Below the pieces are notes generated by a model. The model was not told the origin of the DNA. It saw only the letters and a list, made by a program, of their open reading frames with translations, and searched no databases. Shown here piece after piece: positions 9,308 to 18,761 of a DNA stretch of 64,000 nt. Source of the stretch: JADGRB01 sp963835825 (GTDB lineage: Bacteria > Myxococcota_A > Polyangia > Fen-1088). The first letter of the stretch is position 1. Each line of letters begins with the position of its first letter. Both the position numbers and the translations under genes were made by a program. Location of the stretch: assembly GCA_963835825.1 (NCBI GenBank), contig CAWIGZ010000008.1:372001-436000 (forward strand), given 5' to 3'.

Positions 9308-9326
9308 TTTGAGACGGGGGTAGGCT
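9297..9326 (+). promoter_or_regulatory. Promoter-like TTGTCT-18-TAGGCT before the NtrC-type gene
   Basis: -35-like TTGTCT (9297-9302), 18-bp spacer and -10-like TAGGCT (9321-9326), ending 7 bases before the ATG at 9334. It overlaps the start region of divergent hisC. Confidence 0.45.
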
Positions 9327-9333
9327 AACCGAG

Positions 9334-10844
<1,511 letters not shown>

Positions 10845-10866
10845 AGCGCGCCGCGCCCGGCTGCGG

Positions 10867-11247
10867 GTGGTGGTCTGCGTGGCCGTCGCGGCGACGGGCG
10901 TGGCGATCGGCTGCGCCGGCGCCGCCGGAGCCCGCCGCGGCGCCTCGCCGGTGCGCCACGTCGAAGAGGGGCGCGCCAGTTATTACGGGCGCGGCTTCGC
11001 TGGCCGCAAGACGGCCTCGGGCGAGCGCTTCGATCCGAAGGCCATGACGGCCGCCTCTCCGTCGCTGCCGTTCGGCACGCGCGTGCGGGTCAGCCGCGCC
11101 GACGGGCGGTCGGTGACGGTGAGGGTCAACGATCGCTGCGGCTGTCCGGGCGGCCGGATCATCGATCTCTCCGAGGGGGCGGCCCGAAAATTGGGGATGC
11201 TCAAGGAGGGGGTGGTGACCGTGCGAATGGAAGTCCTCGGCCGATAG
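10867..11247 (+). CDS. RlpA-like double-psi beta-barrel lipoprotein
   Basis: 126 aa. A short lipoprotein signal (AATGVAIGCAG) is followed directly by an RlpA domain: EGRASYYGRGFAGRKTASGE, MTAASPSLPFGT, VRVNDR and GGRIIDLSEGAARKLGM. RlpA proteins act at septal peptidoglycan, where some cleave naked glycan strands. This one lacks an SPOR domain, and the usual NDRGPF turn is replaced by NDRCGCPGG, adding two cysteines. No ATG is in frame; tandem GTGs at 10867/10870 begin 23 bases after the NtrC-type gene, so co-transcription is possible. Confidence 0.75.
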   Translation: MVVCVAVAATGVAIGCAGAAGARRGASPVRHVEEGRASYYGRGFAGRKTASGERFDPKAMTAASPSLPFGTRVRVSRADGRSVTVRVNDRCGCPGGRIIDLSEGAARKLGMLKEGVVTVRMEVLGR

Positions 11248-11291
11248 CGGTCCCTCGGCGCCGCCGCTTCCGTTCGCGCCTCGAACCTCGG

Positions 11292-11519
11292 TCAGGACGG
11301 CGTGATCTTTTTTCCGCTGGTCACGCGCAGCGTCGGGCCGGTCATGGCGAAGCTCATGGCGTCGCGATCGACGGAGCCGTCGATCTCGACCTTGGCGCCG
11401 TCCTGGTCGATCCCCCGCAGCGTCCCTTCGAGCACGTAGGTCTTGCCGTCGTCGGCGACCAGCTGCCAGTGCCCACCCTCGAGATCGTTCTTACGAACCG
11501 TGCCGCGAAATTTTCCCAT
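11292..11519 (-). CDS. Small conserved hypothetical protein (OB-like)
   Basis: 75 aa, rich in beta-strand patterns (GTVRKNDLEGGHWQLVADDGK, YVLEGTL, AKVEIDGSVD, GPTLRVTSGKKI), resembling small DUF5818/OB-like domains that occur alone in deltaproteobacterial genomes. No signal peptide, so probably cytoplasmic. Function unknown. ATG at 11519 has GGAG and a TATACT box immediately upstream. Confidence 0.65.
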   Translation of the reverse strand: MGKFRGTVRKNDLEGGHWQLVADDGKTYVLEGTLRGIDQDGAKVEIDGSVDRDAMSFAMTGPTLRVTSGKKITPS

Positions 11520-11525
11520 GGCTCC

Positions 11526-11531
11526 AGTATA
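11526..11531 (-). promoter_or_regulatory. -10-like TATACT 6 bases before the 75-aa gene
   Basis: TATACT on the minus strand, then GGAGCC, then ATG. The same bases could serve as a short Shine-Dalgarno, so leaderless expression is less certain here. Confidence 0.45.
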
Positions 11532-11620
11532 CGTCCGCGCCGACGCTCGGGCTTGACGGACGGGGCTCGAGCGTCAGGTTGCAAGATAGGTCAGGGTTCA
11601 AGGATCGCGGGAGGTGGGTG

Positions 11621-12370
11621 ATGGGGAAGGCAAAGCTCGGCAGTTGGTGGGCGGCGGGGGCCGCGGTCTGTATGCTCGTTTCGGTGGGGGTGGCGGCGCA
11701 AAGCACCGCGCCCGAGGCGGCGCCGGCCGCCACGCCCCCTCCGTCGGCGGCGCCCGCGGCGCCCCCTCCGGCGGCGGCGCCCGGGGAGGCGATTCCGCCG
11801 CTGGTGGTCCGGTCTCGTTTCAACGAGCGGGGCGGCGGCGATCAGGCGGCGCTGACGGCGCTGCACCGGCAGAACCAGCAGACGATGGCCGACGCGCGGC
11901 TCGCCCAGCAGCGGGGGACGACGGCGGCGGTGCGGGACTACGCAGCGACCATCATCAGCAACACGGCGATCGCTGACGCCAAGCTGATGAACTACGCGCG
12001 CGCGCAGGGGATGAACGTCGAGGCCATCGGCCTCGCCGCCGGCGCGATGGCCAACGGCCCGCTGACCCGGGTCGACCTGGTCAACTCGCCGCCGGAGCGG
12101 TTCGACGCCGACTTCGCGGCCAAGATGGTGACCAACTCGCAGGCCTCGCTCGACCAGACGCAGAAGGCGCAGGCGCTGGCGCGCGCCCCGGGCATGGCGC
12201 CGATGCTTCAGGAGATCGCGCCCGTCCTTCTGCAACAGCAGGCCGACGCGATGTCGCTGGTCGCGGCGCTCCCGAAGCCGCCGAGCCCGCCGGTCCTGCA
12301 GTACCTCACCCACCCGAGCCTCGGCACGATGCCGACCGGCATCGACACCAGCCCCGGCGCGGCGCCGTAG
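11621..12370 (+). CDS. DUF4142-family secreted protein
   Basis: 249 aa: Sec signal peptide (MGKAKLGSWWAAGAAVCMLVSVGVAAQ), a 35-residue Pro/Ala-rich linker, then a helical domain with the DUF4142 pattern (ALHRQNQQTMADARLAQQRG, VRDYAATIISNTAIADAKLM, repeated in altered form later). DUF4142 proteins are predicted periplasmic/outer-membrane four-helix proteins of ferritin-like shape with no proven activity. ATG 11621 was chosen because GGGAGGT lies 8 bases before it and the signal peptide starts there. Confidence 0.8.
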   Translation: MGKAKLGSWWAAGAAVCMLVSVGVAAQSTAPEAAPAATPPPSAAPAAPPPAAAPGEAIPPLVVRSRFNERGGGDQAALTALHRQNQQTMADARLAQQRGTTAAVRDYAATIISNTAIADAKLMNYARAQGMNVEAIGLAAGAMANGPLTRVDLVNSPPERFDADFAAKMVTNSQASLDQTQKAQALARAPGMAPMLQEIAPVLLQQQADAMSLVAALPKPPSPPVLQYLTHPSLGTMPTGIDTSPGAAP

Positions 12371-12442
12371 CGTCGCGCCCTCGGCCCCAGCCCCGCCGGT
12401 CGGGCATCGCCGCCGGGCGACCGCGCGACCGCCCCGTCGTCC

Positions 12443-12712
12443 TCAGGCCCCGAAGCGCTTGATGGAGCGAGCCTTGGCCTTGGCCGCTTCGATCTGGCGA
12501 TCGCGCGGCGGCGCGTGCGTCACCAGCGAGTCGACCAGCCGGCGCGCCACGCGGAACGTGTCGTCGACGGCGCGCGCGAAGGCCTTCTCGTTTTCGTGCG
12601 AGGGGTGGGCGAACCCGCTCAGCTTGCGCACGAACTGTTCGCTGGCCGACCGGATCTCCTCGTCCGTGGCGGGCGGCGCGAAGTTGAACAGCGTCTTGAT
12701 GTTCCGGCACAT
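12443..12712 (-). CDS. DUF2277-family protein
   Basis: 89 aa beginning MCRNIKTLFNFAPPATDEEI and continuing to a basic C-terminus (KAKARSIKRFGA). This start and length fit the compact DUF2277 family of unknown function. The frame is open further upstream, but ATG 12712 begins the conserved sequence and is preceded at 7 bases by TAGCCT. A cytoplasmic, helical protein is likely. Confidence 0.8.
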   Translation of the reverse strand: MCRNIKTLFNFAPPATDEEIRSASEQFVRKLSGFAHPSHENEKAFARAVDDTFRVARRLVDSLVTHAPPRDRQIEAAKAKARSIKRFGA

Positions 12713-12719
12713 GCCGGCG

Positions 12720-12725
12720 AGGCTA
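12720..12725 (-). promoter_or_regulatory. -10-like TAGCCT 7 bases before the DUF2277 gene
   Basis: TAGCCT on the minus strand with TG two bases before it (extended -10 pattern). No separate -35 was recognised. Confidence 0.4.
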
Positions 12726-12774
12726 GCATGGGCACAATTGGCCGGGCGGAGGTCGGCGCTGGGGCTTGGCCGCG

Positions 12775-12942
12775 TTACGGGTTGGTCGCGCCGGCGCTGC
12801 ACTGCGAGAGGCGGTCGAGCCAGGCCGCCATCATCGCCCCGTCGTCGGTGTCGACGTTCCGCGGCCACGCGGCGGAGCAGCGGCTCTGGCCTTCTGCTTC
12901 GGCTGCGCCGCAGAGATCGGCTCGCCCTTCGCCCCGCTGCAA
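12775..12942 (-). CDS. Possible 55-aa Cys-containing ORF or gene remnant
   Basis: The stretch 12713-13081 has no recognised gene. On the minus strand an ORF from TTG 12942 ends at 12775 with a coding-like tail (NVDTDDGAMMAAWLDRLSQC, then SAGATNP) and three cysteines. A stop codon lies just above the TTG and there is no ribosome site, so this may be the surviving C-terminus of a lost gene rather than a working one. Confidence 0.25.
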   Translation of the reverse strand: MQRGEGRADLCGAAEAEGQSRCSAAWPRNVDTDDGAMMAAWLDRLSQCSAGATNP

Positions 12943-13081
12943 AGTGGCGATAGTTTACTGAGCCGGAAAGGTACGTTACGCTCCCTCTCGGTGAACTGTC
13001 GCCGGTTCGATCGTTCTCGTTGGCATGGCTGCATCTGGGGATGAGGCGCGACGTTGGACGGGACCTCGGGAAAGGATCGCA

Positions 13082-13807
13082 ATGATCTCACGCAATCACT
13101 TGACCAGAATCGTCTCGTTGGCGGCTGGTCTGCTGGTCTGCGGCGTCGCGAGCCTCCAGGCCGCGCGCGCGCAGGACGCCGAGCCGGTGGCCGATCCGGA
13201 CGCGCCGCCTCCGGGCGCTTCTCAGGTCCCGCCGCCGGAGGCGCCGACGGCCGTCCAGGAATCGGGCGCGGCCCCTTACAAACCATTCGTGCTGATGCCG
13301 TTCGTTGGCGTGCAATCGGTCCAGAACGCCAACTCGAACACCGGCCCTGGCCTGCGCGTCGGGGGCGTCGTAGGTGCCCGAATCAATGATCAGTTCTCGT
13401 TCAACGGTGAGCTGCTGTTCGATCTGGAGAACTTCAGCAACGTTCCGACGAGCATCAACGAAAGCGCTTACTTCCTCCAGGTTGCCGCGGCTCCCCTCTT
13501 TCACGTTCAGGCGTCACCGACGGTCGAGATCGTCCTCGGCCCCAAGCTCGGTCTCTTCCTCGAGCATGCCAGCGTCTCGGGGAGCCTGGGGGGGACCTAC
13601 TCCCTCGACTTGAGCGGTAACGCCGAGGGCCTTCTGGTCGGAGCGAATGCCGGCGCGTTCTTCCAAGTCTCGGATGCTCTCTCTTTGGGTGGTCTCGTCA
13701 ACTTCGACTACATGAAGATGGAGTGGTGCAGCAGCAGCTCGGGGAACTGCATGGTGAGCGACAACGGTATCAAGGTCATCTCTTTCACGGGGGCCGCGCA
13801 GTTCTGA
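13082..13807 (+). CDS. Outer-membrane beta-barrel protein
   Basis: 241 aa: signal peptide (LAAGLLVCGVASLQAARAQ), a Pro-rich stretch, then alternating strands (PFVGVQSVQNANSN, RINDQFSFNGELLFD, VEIVLGPKLGLFLEH, GANAGAFFQVSDALSLGGLV) and a terminal Phe, as expected for an OmpA-/OmpW-like eight-strand barrel inserted by the BAM complex. ATG 13082 is preceded by GGAAAGGA. No specific function can be given. Confidence 0.75.
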   Translation: MISRNHLTRIVSLAAGLLVCGVASLQAARAQDAEPVADPDAPPPGASQVPPPEAPTAVQESGAAPYKPFVLMPFVGVQSVQNANSNTGPGLRVGGVVGARINDQFSFNGELLFDLENFSNVPTSINESAYFLQVAAAPLFHVQASPTVEIVLGPKLGLFLEHASVSGSLGGTYSLDLSGNAEGLLVGANAGAFFQVSDALSLGGLVNFDYMKMEWCSSSSGNCMVSDNGIKVISFTGAAQF

Positions 13808-13816
13808 TCGCGTGGT

Positions 13817-13856
13817 GAACGCCGGCGGGCGGGAATACCCGCCTGCAGCGGCGTTC
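13817..13856 (+). terminator. Nested hairpin after the barrel gene
   Basis: Outer arms GAACGCC/GGCGTTC enclose an inner hairpin GGCGGG-AATA-CCCGCC. It is well placed for termination but has no U-tract. Confidence 0.45.
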
Positions 13857-13866
13857 GTCGGTGGTG

Positions 13867-14032
13867 ATGGACCGATCTCTGCGCCGAGCGGCGCTCGCGG
13901 CGGTGGTGGTGACGGCCCTGGGTTGCGGCAAGGTCGAATCGCGCGCCGGCGCGGGCGGCAGCGGCGGAACGGGTGCCCACCTCGCCGGTGAACACCATGT
14001 TCCGGGGCGTCGCTCTCTCTCCCCACCTTTGA
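13867..14032 (+). pseudogene. Lipoprotein N-terminal fragment
   Basis: A good lipoprotein signal (MDRSLRRAALAAVVVTALGC) and the start of a Gly-rich linker (GAGGSGGTG) stop making sense after about 40 residues. A shift of frame near 13970 gives a short tail ending at TGA 14032. The rest of the protein is absent and the thioesterase gene begins 38 bases later. It looks like the stub of a truncated lipoprotein gene. Confidence 0.35.
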
Positions 14033-14069
14033 CCGCGTCGCGTAAGCTCCGGCGCCGGAGGGTCCACTC

Positions 14070-14498
14070 ATGCTCGGCTCCGTCCACGAATACCCGCTCA
14101 TCATCCGCGAGCAGCACCTCGACACCTTCGGGCACGTCAACAACGCCAAGTATCTGGAGATCCTCGAGGAGGCGCGCTGGGACCTCGTCACGCGCAACGG
14201 ATACGGCCTCGAGGAGGTGCTCCGCCGGCGGATCGGCCCCACCATCCTCGAGATCAACCTGAAGTTTCAGCGCGAGCTGAGGAACCGCCAGCCGATCGTC
14301 ATCAAGACCTGGATGGATTCCTACGCCGGGAAGATCGGTCGGGTCGGACAAGAGATCCGCGACCCCGAAGGCAGCCTGTTTTGCGAGGCCCTGTTCACCA
14401 TGGGTCTGTTCGATCTCACCGCCCGCAAGCTGATCGCGCCGACGCCCGAATGGCTCCGGGCGCTGGGGTTGACCGAGGGCGATCTGGCGCAGCGGTAG
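14070..14498 (+). CDS. Acyl-CoA thioesterase (4HBT hotdog fold)
   Basis: 142 aa. The hotdog thioesterase signature is plain near the N-terminus: HLDTFGHVNNAKYLEILEEA, with the catalytic Asp followed by GHVNNAxYL and Glu/Ala-Arg. The rest of the fold follows (LEINLKFQRELRNRQPIVI, VGQEIRD, CEALFTMGLFD). Such enzymes hydrolyse acyl-CoA or acyl-ACP thioesters in the cytoplasm as small oligomers. GGAGGGT precedes the ATG. The acyl preference cannot be read. Confidence 0.88.
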   Translation: MLGSVHEYPLIIREQHLDTFGHVNNAKYLEILEEARWDLVTRNGYGLEEVLRRRIGPTILEINLKFQRELRNRQPIVIKTWMDSYAGKIGRVGQEIRDPEGSLFCEALFTMGLFDLTARKLIAPTPEWLRALGLTEGDLAQR

Positions 14499-14557
14499 GC
14501 CGGGCGCTCTCCGTCGAAACGAAACAACGATGTCGCGCGCCGGAAATAGAAAGTGCG

Positions 14558-14563
14558 TACACT
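14558..14563 (+). promoter_or_regulatory. -10-like TACACT 7 bases before the ParA-like gene
   Basis: TACACT then GCCGCCC then ATG. The identical 13 bases precede the GTG at 40908 on the other strand. No Shine-Dalgarno is present. Confidence 0.5.
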
Positions 14564-14570
14564 GCCGCCC

Positions 14571-15266
14571 ATGAGCACGATTCATTTCATCGGTGGCGAA
14601 AAGGGCGGCGTTGGAAAATCCGTCGTCGCGCGGCTGTGCGTTCAGTTCTGCATCGATCGCGCGCTCCCCTTCGTGGCGGCCGACGCGGACGGCTCGCACG
14701 GGGCGCTGATGCGCTTTTATGCCGATTACGCCAAGCCGATCGATCTCACCGATCCGGCGGGCGCCGATCAGATCCTGGCCTTCGCCACCGAGACCGATCG
14801 GCGCGTCGTCGTCGATCTGCCGGCGCAGAGCGACCGATTGCTCGGCGCCTGGATCGACGAGGCGGGGATTCTCGAGCTGGCGGCCGAGAGCAACGTGAAG
14901 GTCGTCTTCTGGCACGTGATCGACGACGGCAAGGATTCGCTGGTCACGCTGGGGCGCCTGCTGTCGCGCTACGGGAACAGGGCCAAGTACTGCGTCGTGA
15001 AGAACGGCGGGCGGGCGAAGGTCTTCTCGCTGTTCGACGAGTCACCCGCGCGCGCCCAGGCGGCGCAGCTCGGCGCCGCGGTGGTCGAGCTCCCCGAGCT
15101 GAACGCGACGGCGATGCAGAAGATCGATCGCTGGGACGCGAGCTTCTGGGCGGCCATCCACGGGACCAGCTCGCCGGAGACGTTCACGCGCATCGAACGG
15201 CAGCGGGTGAAGGTCTGGCTGCAGAGCACCTACGATCAGCTCGCCAGGCTGGGCGACCTCTTCTGA
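14571..15266 (+). CDS. ParA/MinD-superfamily P-loop ATPase
   Basis: 231 aa. Deviant Walker A GGEKGGVGKS close to the N-terminus, then ADADGSHG (Walker A' region) and VVVDLPAQSD (Walker B). Sequence style is closer to mobilisation/accessory ATPases of the MobD type than to chromosomal ParA. No parB, parS or plasmid functions are visible, so a DNA-partition role is not supported. It probably positions or loads some other cargo using ATP-driven dimerisation. ATG 14571 is chosen over an upstream GTG because GGEKGG then sits at the normal distance. Confidence 0.75.
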   Translation: MSTIHFIGGEKGGVGKSVVARLCVQFCIDRALPFVAADADGSHGALMRFYADYAKPIDLTDPAGADQILAFATETDRRVVVDLPAQSDRLLGAWIDEAGILELAAESNVKVVFWHVIDDGKDSLVTLGRLLSRYGNRAKYCVVKNGGRAKVFSLFDESPARAQAAQLGAAVVELPELNATAMQKIDRWDASFWAAIHGTSSPETFTRIERQRVKVWLQSTYDQLARLGDLF

Positions 15267-15353
15267 ACAGAGAACGCGTCGGCATCTCCCCGAGCCTGAG
15301 GTAGGCATCCGGCGCACACGTCCGAGGTGCCGTCGTGGCTCGTACCTGAGGAC

Positions 15354-16835
15354 ATGCCACGCTCGAACTCCAAGCACAGCAATGTCCTGTCACTTTCGTT
15401 GGCCACGCTGCTCCCGTTCGCCGCAGCTCTGACGATGAGCTGCTCGGCCGGCACCGGGGCCGGCGACTCGCAGCCGGACGGCGGCTCCGCCATCACGCTC
15501 GACCCGCACGGGAGCGGCGGATCGGCGGGAAGCTCGAGCAAGTCCGACACCACCGCCACGGGCGGCTCGACCGGGAGCTCGACGCCGCCGACCTCATCGA
15601 CCGGACATTCTTCCGGCGCCGGCGCCTCCTCGTCTGAAGCGGGAGCGTCGGGGACCGGCGGATCGCCGACGGCCGGAACCGGCGGAAGCAACGGCGCGGC
15701 GACGCCGACGCCGCCGGCGACGGGGACGGGCGGTACGACGCCGCCGGCGACGGGGACCGGCGGCACGACGCCGCCAGCGACGGGGACCGGCGGTACGACG
15801 CCGCCGTTGACGGGGACGGGCGGCACGACGCCGCCGGCGACGGGGACGGGCGGCACGACGCCGCCTCCCGCGCCACCGCCGCCGGCGACCGGCGGAACCA
15901 GCGGCACGGGCGGCCTCAGCGGCACGGGCGGCAGCACCGCCGTGACCCCACCGCCATTAGGAAGCCAGACCAAGTACGTCTTCGTCGTCGCGATGGAGAA
16001 CGAATCGTCGAAGTCGGTCTACGGCAGCAGCGACGCGCCTTACCTGAACGGTCTCATCGCCAAGTACGCGCACACGACGGCGTTCAACGATCCGCTGGCT
16101 GACTCAATCCCCAGCGAGCCGCACTACGTCTGGATGGAGGCGGGCACGAACCAGTTCTCCGACACGACCTTCACCACCGACAATGACCCCTCGTCCAGCA
16201 ACAGCACCAAGTCGACCGCGCACCTGGTGACGCAGATGGCGGCCGCCTCGCCGGCCATCACCTGGATGAGCTACCCGGAGGGGCTCGACAGTGGGACGGG
16301 CGCCTGCCCGGTTCACTCCTCGGGCCTCTACGCCGCCAAGCACGATCCCTTCGTCTTCTTCCAGGACACGGCCGGGAGCCCACCGTCGGCGACGAACGCG
16401 GCCTGCGCCGCGCACCACCAGGCGTACACGACGGCGAGCTTCGGGCAGGCGTTGGCCCAGGGCACCGTCGGTCAGTACAACTTCATCATCCCCAACGTCT
16501 GCAACGACATGCACGGCGACCCGAGCTGCCCCTCGTCGAATGTCGTCGCCGCCGGGGACGCCTGGCTCTCGGCGAACCTGCCCCCGATCATCAACTTCGT
16601 GAACGCGCACAACGGCGTTCTGTTCGTCATGTGGGACGAGCCGGAGGGGGGAGGCCCGCAGATGCCGTTCGTGGCGATCGGTCCGCACATCAAGAGCGGG
16701 TACACCGGCACCGTCAGCTACAGCCACAGCTCGTTCTTGAAGTCGGTCGAGGAGATCTTCGGCTTGCCGGTCCTGCCGACGGTGGCCGGCGCCAACGACC
16801 TCGCCGACCTGTTCCAGCCCGCGACCTTCCCGTAG
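15354..16835 (+). CDS. Phosphoesterase-family (acid phosphatase/phospholipase C-like) lipoprotein
   Basis: 493 aa. Lipoprotein signal with lipobox LTMSC, a Ser/Gly/Thr-rich linker of about 170 residues containing five copies of a 10-residue repeat, then a phosphoesterase domain (PF04185 type): YVFVVAMENES metal-site start, IPSEPHYVWMEAGTN, FIIPNVCNDMHGD, and VMWDEPEGGG...PFVAIGPHIK with closing SHSSFLKSVEEIFGLP. Relatives hydrolyse phosphomonoesters or phospholipids outside the cell. ATG 15354 is used because TGAGGA precedes it and the signal begins there. Confidence 0.87.
   Translation: MPRSNSKHSNVLSLSLATLLPFAAALTMSCSAGTGAGDSQPDGGSAITLDPHGSGGSAGSSSKSDTTATGGSTGSSTPPTSSTGHSSGAGASSSEAGASGTGGSPTAGTGGSNGAATPTPPATGTGGTTPPATGTGGTTPPATGTGGTTPPLTGTGGTTPPATGTGGTTPPPAPPPPATGGTSGTGGLSGTGGSTAVTPPPLGSQTKYVFVVAMENESSKSVYGSSDAPYLNGLIAKYAHTTAFNDPLADSIPSEPHYVWMEAGTNQFSDTTFTTDNDPSSSNSTKSTAHLVTQMAAASPAITWMSYPEGLDSGTGACPVHSSGLYAAKHDPFVFFQDTAGSPPSATNAACAAHHQAYTTASFGQALAQGTVGQYNFIIPNVCNDMHGDPSCPSSNVVAAGDAWLSANLPPIINFVNAHNGVLFVMWDEPEGGGPQMPFVAIGPHIKSGYTGTVSYSHSSFLKSVEEIFGLPVLPTVAGANDLADLFQPATFP
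15721..15866 (+). repeat. 30-bp tandem repeat, about 4.9 copies
   Basis: In-frame minisatellite encoding TGTGGTTPPA repeats in the linker of the phosphoesterase. Units begin at 15721, 15751, 15781, 15811 and 15841 (the last partial) and differ at few positions. Copy-number change would lengthen or shorten the linker without breaking the frame. Confidence 0.9.
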
Positions 16836-16845
16836 GCCGTTCTAG

Positions 16846-16915
16846 GAGGGCGTCGCCGAAAAGGCGACGGTGAGCGAAGCGAACCATGCCCGACGACGTG
16901 CCGCCCGATAGGCGG
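16846..16915. repeat. Dispersed intergenic hairpin element, copy A
   Basis: Lies between two convergent genes. It begins GAGGGCGTCGCCG with a perfect 7-bp hairpin (CGTCGCC-GAAAA-GGCGACG, 16851-16869) that can terminate both transcripts, and continues with sequence shared with 32548-32617 (ACGGTG..., GCCCGACGA..., AGGCG). Confidence 0.6.
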
Positions 16916-16916
16916 C

Positions 16917-18376
16917 CTAGCAGCCGTCGTCGACGAAGCCGTTGCAGTCGTCGTCGACGCCGTTGCCGCAGATCTCCTGGGCGCCCGGGTGCACGTTGGG
17001 ATTGCCGTCGTCGCACTCGTCGCACCAGTTGTAGCCGTCGCCGTCCGCGTCGGTGGCGGCGCCCGCGACACCGTGCTCGCAGTCGACGAAGGTCTGCAGA
17101 TAGGCCGGTCGCTTGGCCACGATGTCGCGGGCCGTCTGGGTGGCCATCTGGGTGTCGGCAGGGGTGGCCCAGGCGTGCGGATCGCTGGCGGCGGCGTCGG
17201 CGATCTGCTGCGACCAGGTGTCGATCCACCCTTGAATCTGCGCCACGTTCCATTTGGCGAGCAGGCCGGCGATGGCATCGGCGTAGTGCACGCGCTGGGC
17301 GGCGTCGCCGAGGACGATCAGCCACTTGTCGCCCGGGGTGGGCGCCGGCATCGCGCGGCTCGACCACCAGAAGATCGGGTGATCGGTGGCGCCCGGCAGG
17401 TCGAAGGTGTCCAGCCAGTCGAGGACCGAATCGGTGTCTTGCGGCAGGAACACGAACCCCGCCGCCCCCTGATCGTAGAGGTAGAAGTTGTGAAACCCGC
17501 CGTAGTAGCCGTCGGCGTCGTTGATCAGCGCCTCCGCCCCCCAGGTGGTGAGCGAGCTCGGCACGTCCATGATCGCCGTCAGCGAGGCGAGATCCTTGGC
17601 GTCCTTGAACTGCATGAGGCGCGCGATGTTCGGGCTGGCGGTGTTGGTCTCCGCCTGGACGCCGCCTTTCCAGAGATCGCCGGAGGGATTCGACGGAAAG
17701 AATGCGCTCACGGTTCCGTTCCCCACGCCCTGCTCGAGCACGTAAAGGCCGTAATAGGTGCCGTTGATGTCGAGGCGCGCGTTCACCGAGCAGGGGGCCA
17801 AGATCCCGACCTGCCGCAGCCAGGCCTGGGCGACCCGGTTGTGCATGAACGTCCAGTCGTCTCGCGGCATGTCGAAGATCAGCTTGCTGACGCCGTGGAA
17901 CGAGCCGTTCGGGTCGACCTTGTCGAACGACACGTCGAACTGCATCTTGGCGCGGTCGCCGTCGAGCATGACGGTCTGATCCCAGGACGACTGGCCGTGC
18001 AGCTTGATGGCGGCGTTGGTGACGGTCTCGCCGTCGAGGTGAAAGGTGATCGGGTGATAGACGGCGAAGTCCGCCCCGCTCTCGAGCGCGGCGAGGTTGT
18101 GGAACTCGGCATTGAGGCGGCCATCTGGTCGTCGCTGATGTCGAACGAATAGGTCCGGAGGCTCCCCTGGTCGAAGATGTCGGCGCAAGCGAGCGGGTTG
18201 CCGCTGCCACCGCCCGTTCCGGGCGCGCCGCCGGTTCCGTCGCCGGACTGCGACCCGGCTCCTCCTCCGCCGGTCGGCACGAGACCTCCCACGTCGGACG
18301 TCGAGCCGCCGCAGCCGACGCAGACCATCGCCGCCCACAACGGCAGCGTCCCCCAGACGAAACGATCCACCTGCAT
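16917..18376 (-). CDS. CotH-kinase-family lipoprotein with C-terminal MopE-type motif, one frameshift
   Basis: Start ATG 18376 gives a lipoprotein signal (LPLWAAMVCVGCGG) and a Gly-rich linker. The CotH domain follows: FAVYHPITFHLDGE, AAIKLHGQSSWDQ, KMQFDVSFDK, LIFDMPRDDWTFMHNRVA, NGTYYGLYVLEQGVGNG. The last 45 residues carry DADGDGYNWCDECDDGNP and EICGNGVDDDC, matching the putative metal-binding motif known from MopE-type copper-binding proteins. A one-base shift near 18119 (after DDQMA) splits the N-terminus from the rest. CotH proteins are atypical protein kinases of spore coats and bacterial surfaces. An extracellular, metal-binding kinase-like protein is inferred. Confidence 0.82.
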
Positions 18377-18761
18377 GTGTCCTCGACCGTTCGAACACAG
18401 CAAGCTGGGTGCCGGAGCACGGCTGCGTTTTCAGCGTCGAGCCGTCCAATGGCCGTCCAAGATCAGTTACGTCGCATCCGGCTTTCGCCACATCGCGGGG
18501 CCGATCCTCAGGGGACGAGATCTGGGTCGGGACGGACCACCAGTGTCAGCGCGAGTCGAGGCCGAACGGAGTCGCTGAGTGAAACAAAGATCGCCGCCGC
18601 CCGGGAGTCTGTCGCGCCATGTCGAAAACATAGTTAATAAATACAGCTGATTACGTTGTTTCCGCCCGTTGCATCATCTGTCAACGTGAAGTTACATACA
18701 GTTTTCATGAATGTGATTGAGTGTAGATGGGTGTCGGTGTACGGTGCCCATACAATCACAC
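18377..18761. other. 385-bp intergenic region with AT-rich core
   Basis: No gene is seen. Roughly 18620-18790 is strikingly AT-rich compared with the rest of the window (for example AGTTAATAAATAC). It ends in the likely promoter of the lipoprotein gene at 18762. The left part should carry the CotH promoter. Confidence 0.6.
18751..18756 (+). promoter_or_regulatory. -10-like TACAAT 5 bases before the lipoprotein gene
   Basis: TACAAT is a near-consensus -10 box followed by CACAC and ATG 18762, with no ribosome site. A TTGAGT (18717-18722) is too far upstream (28 bp) to be its -35. Confidence 0.5.

Noticed and set aside
14571..15266. ParA-like gene as a plasmid or chromosome partition locus
   Set aside because: No ParB, parS-like palindrome or replication gene accompanies it.
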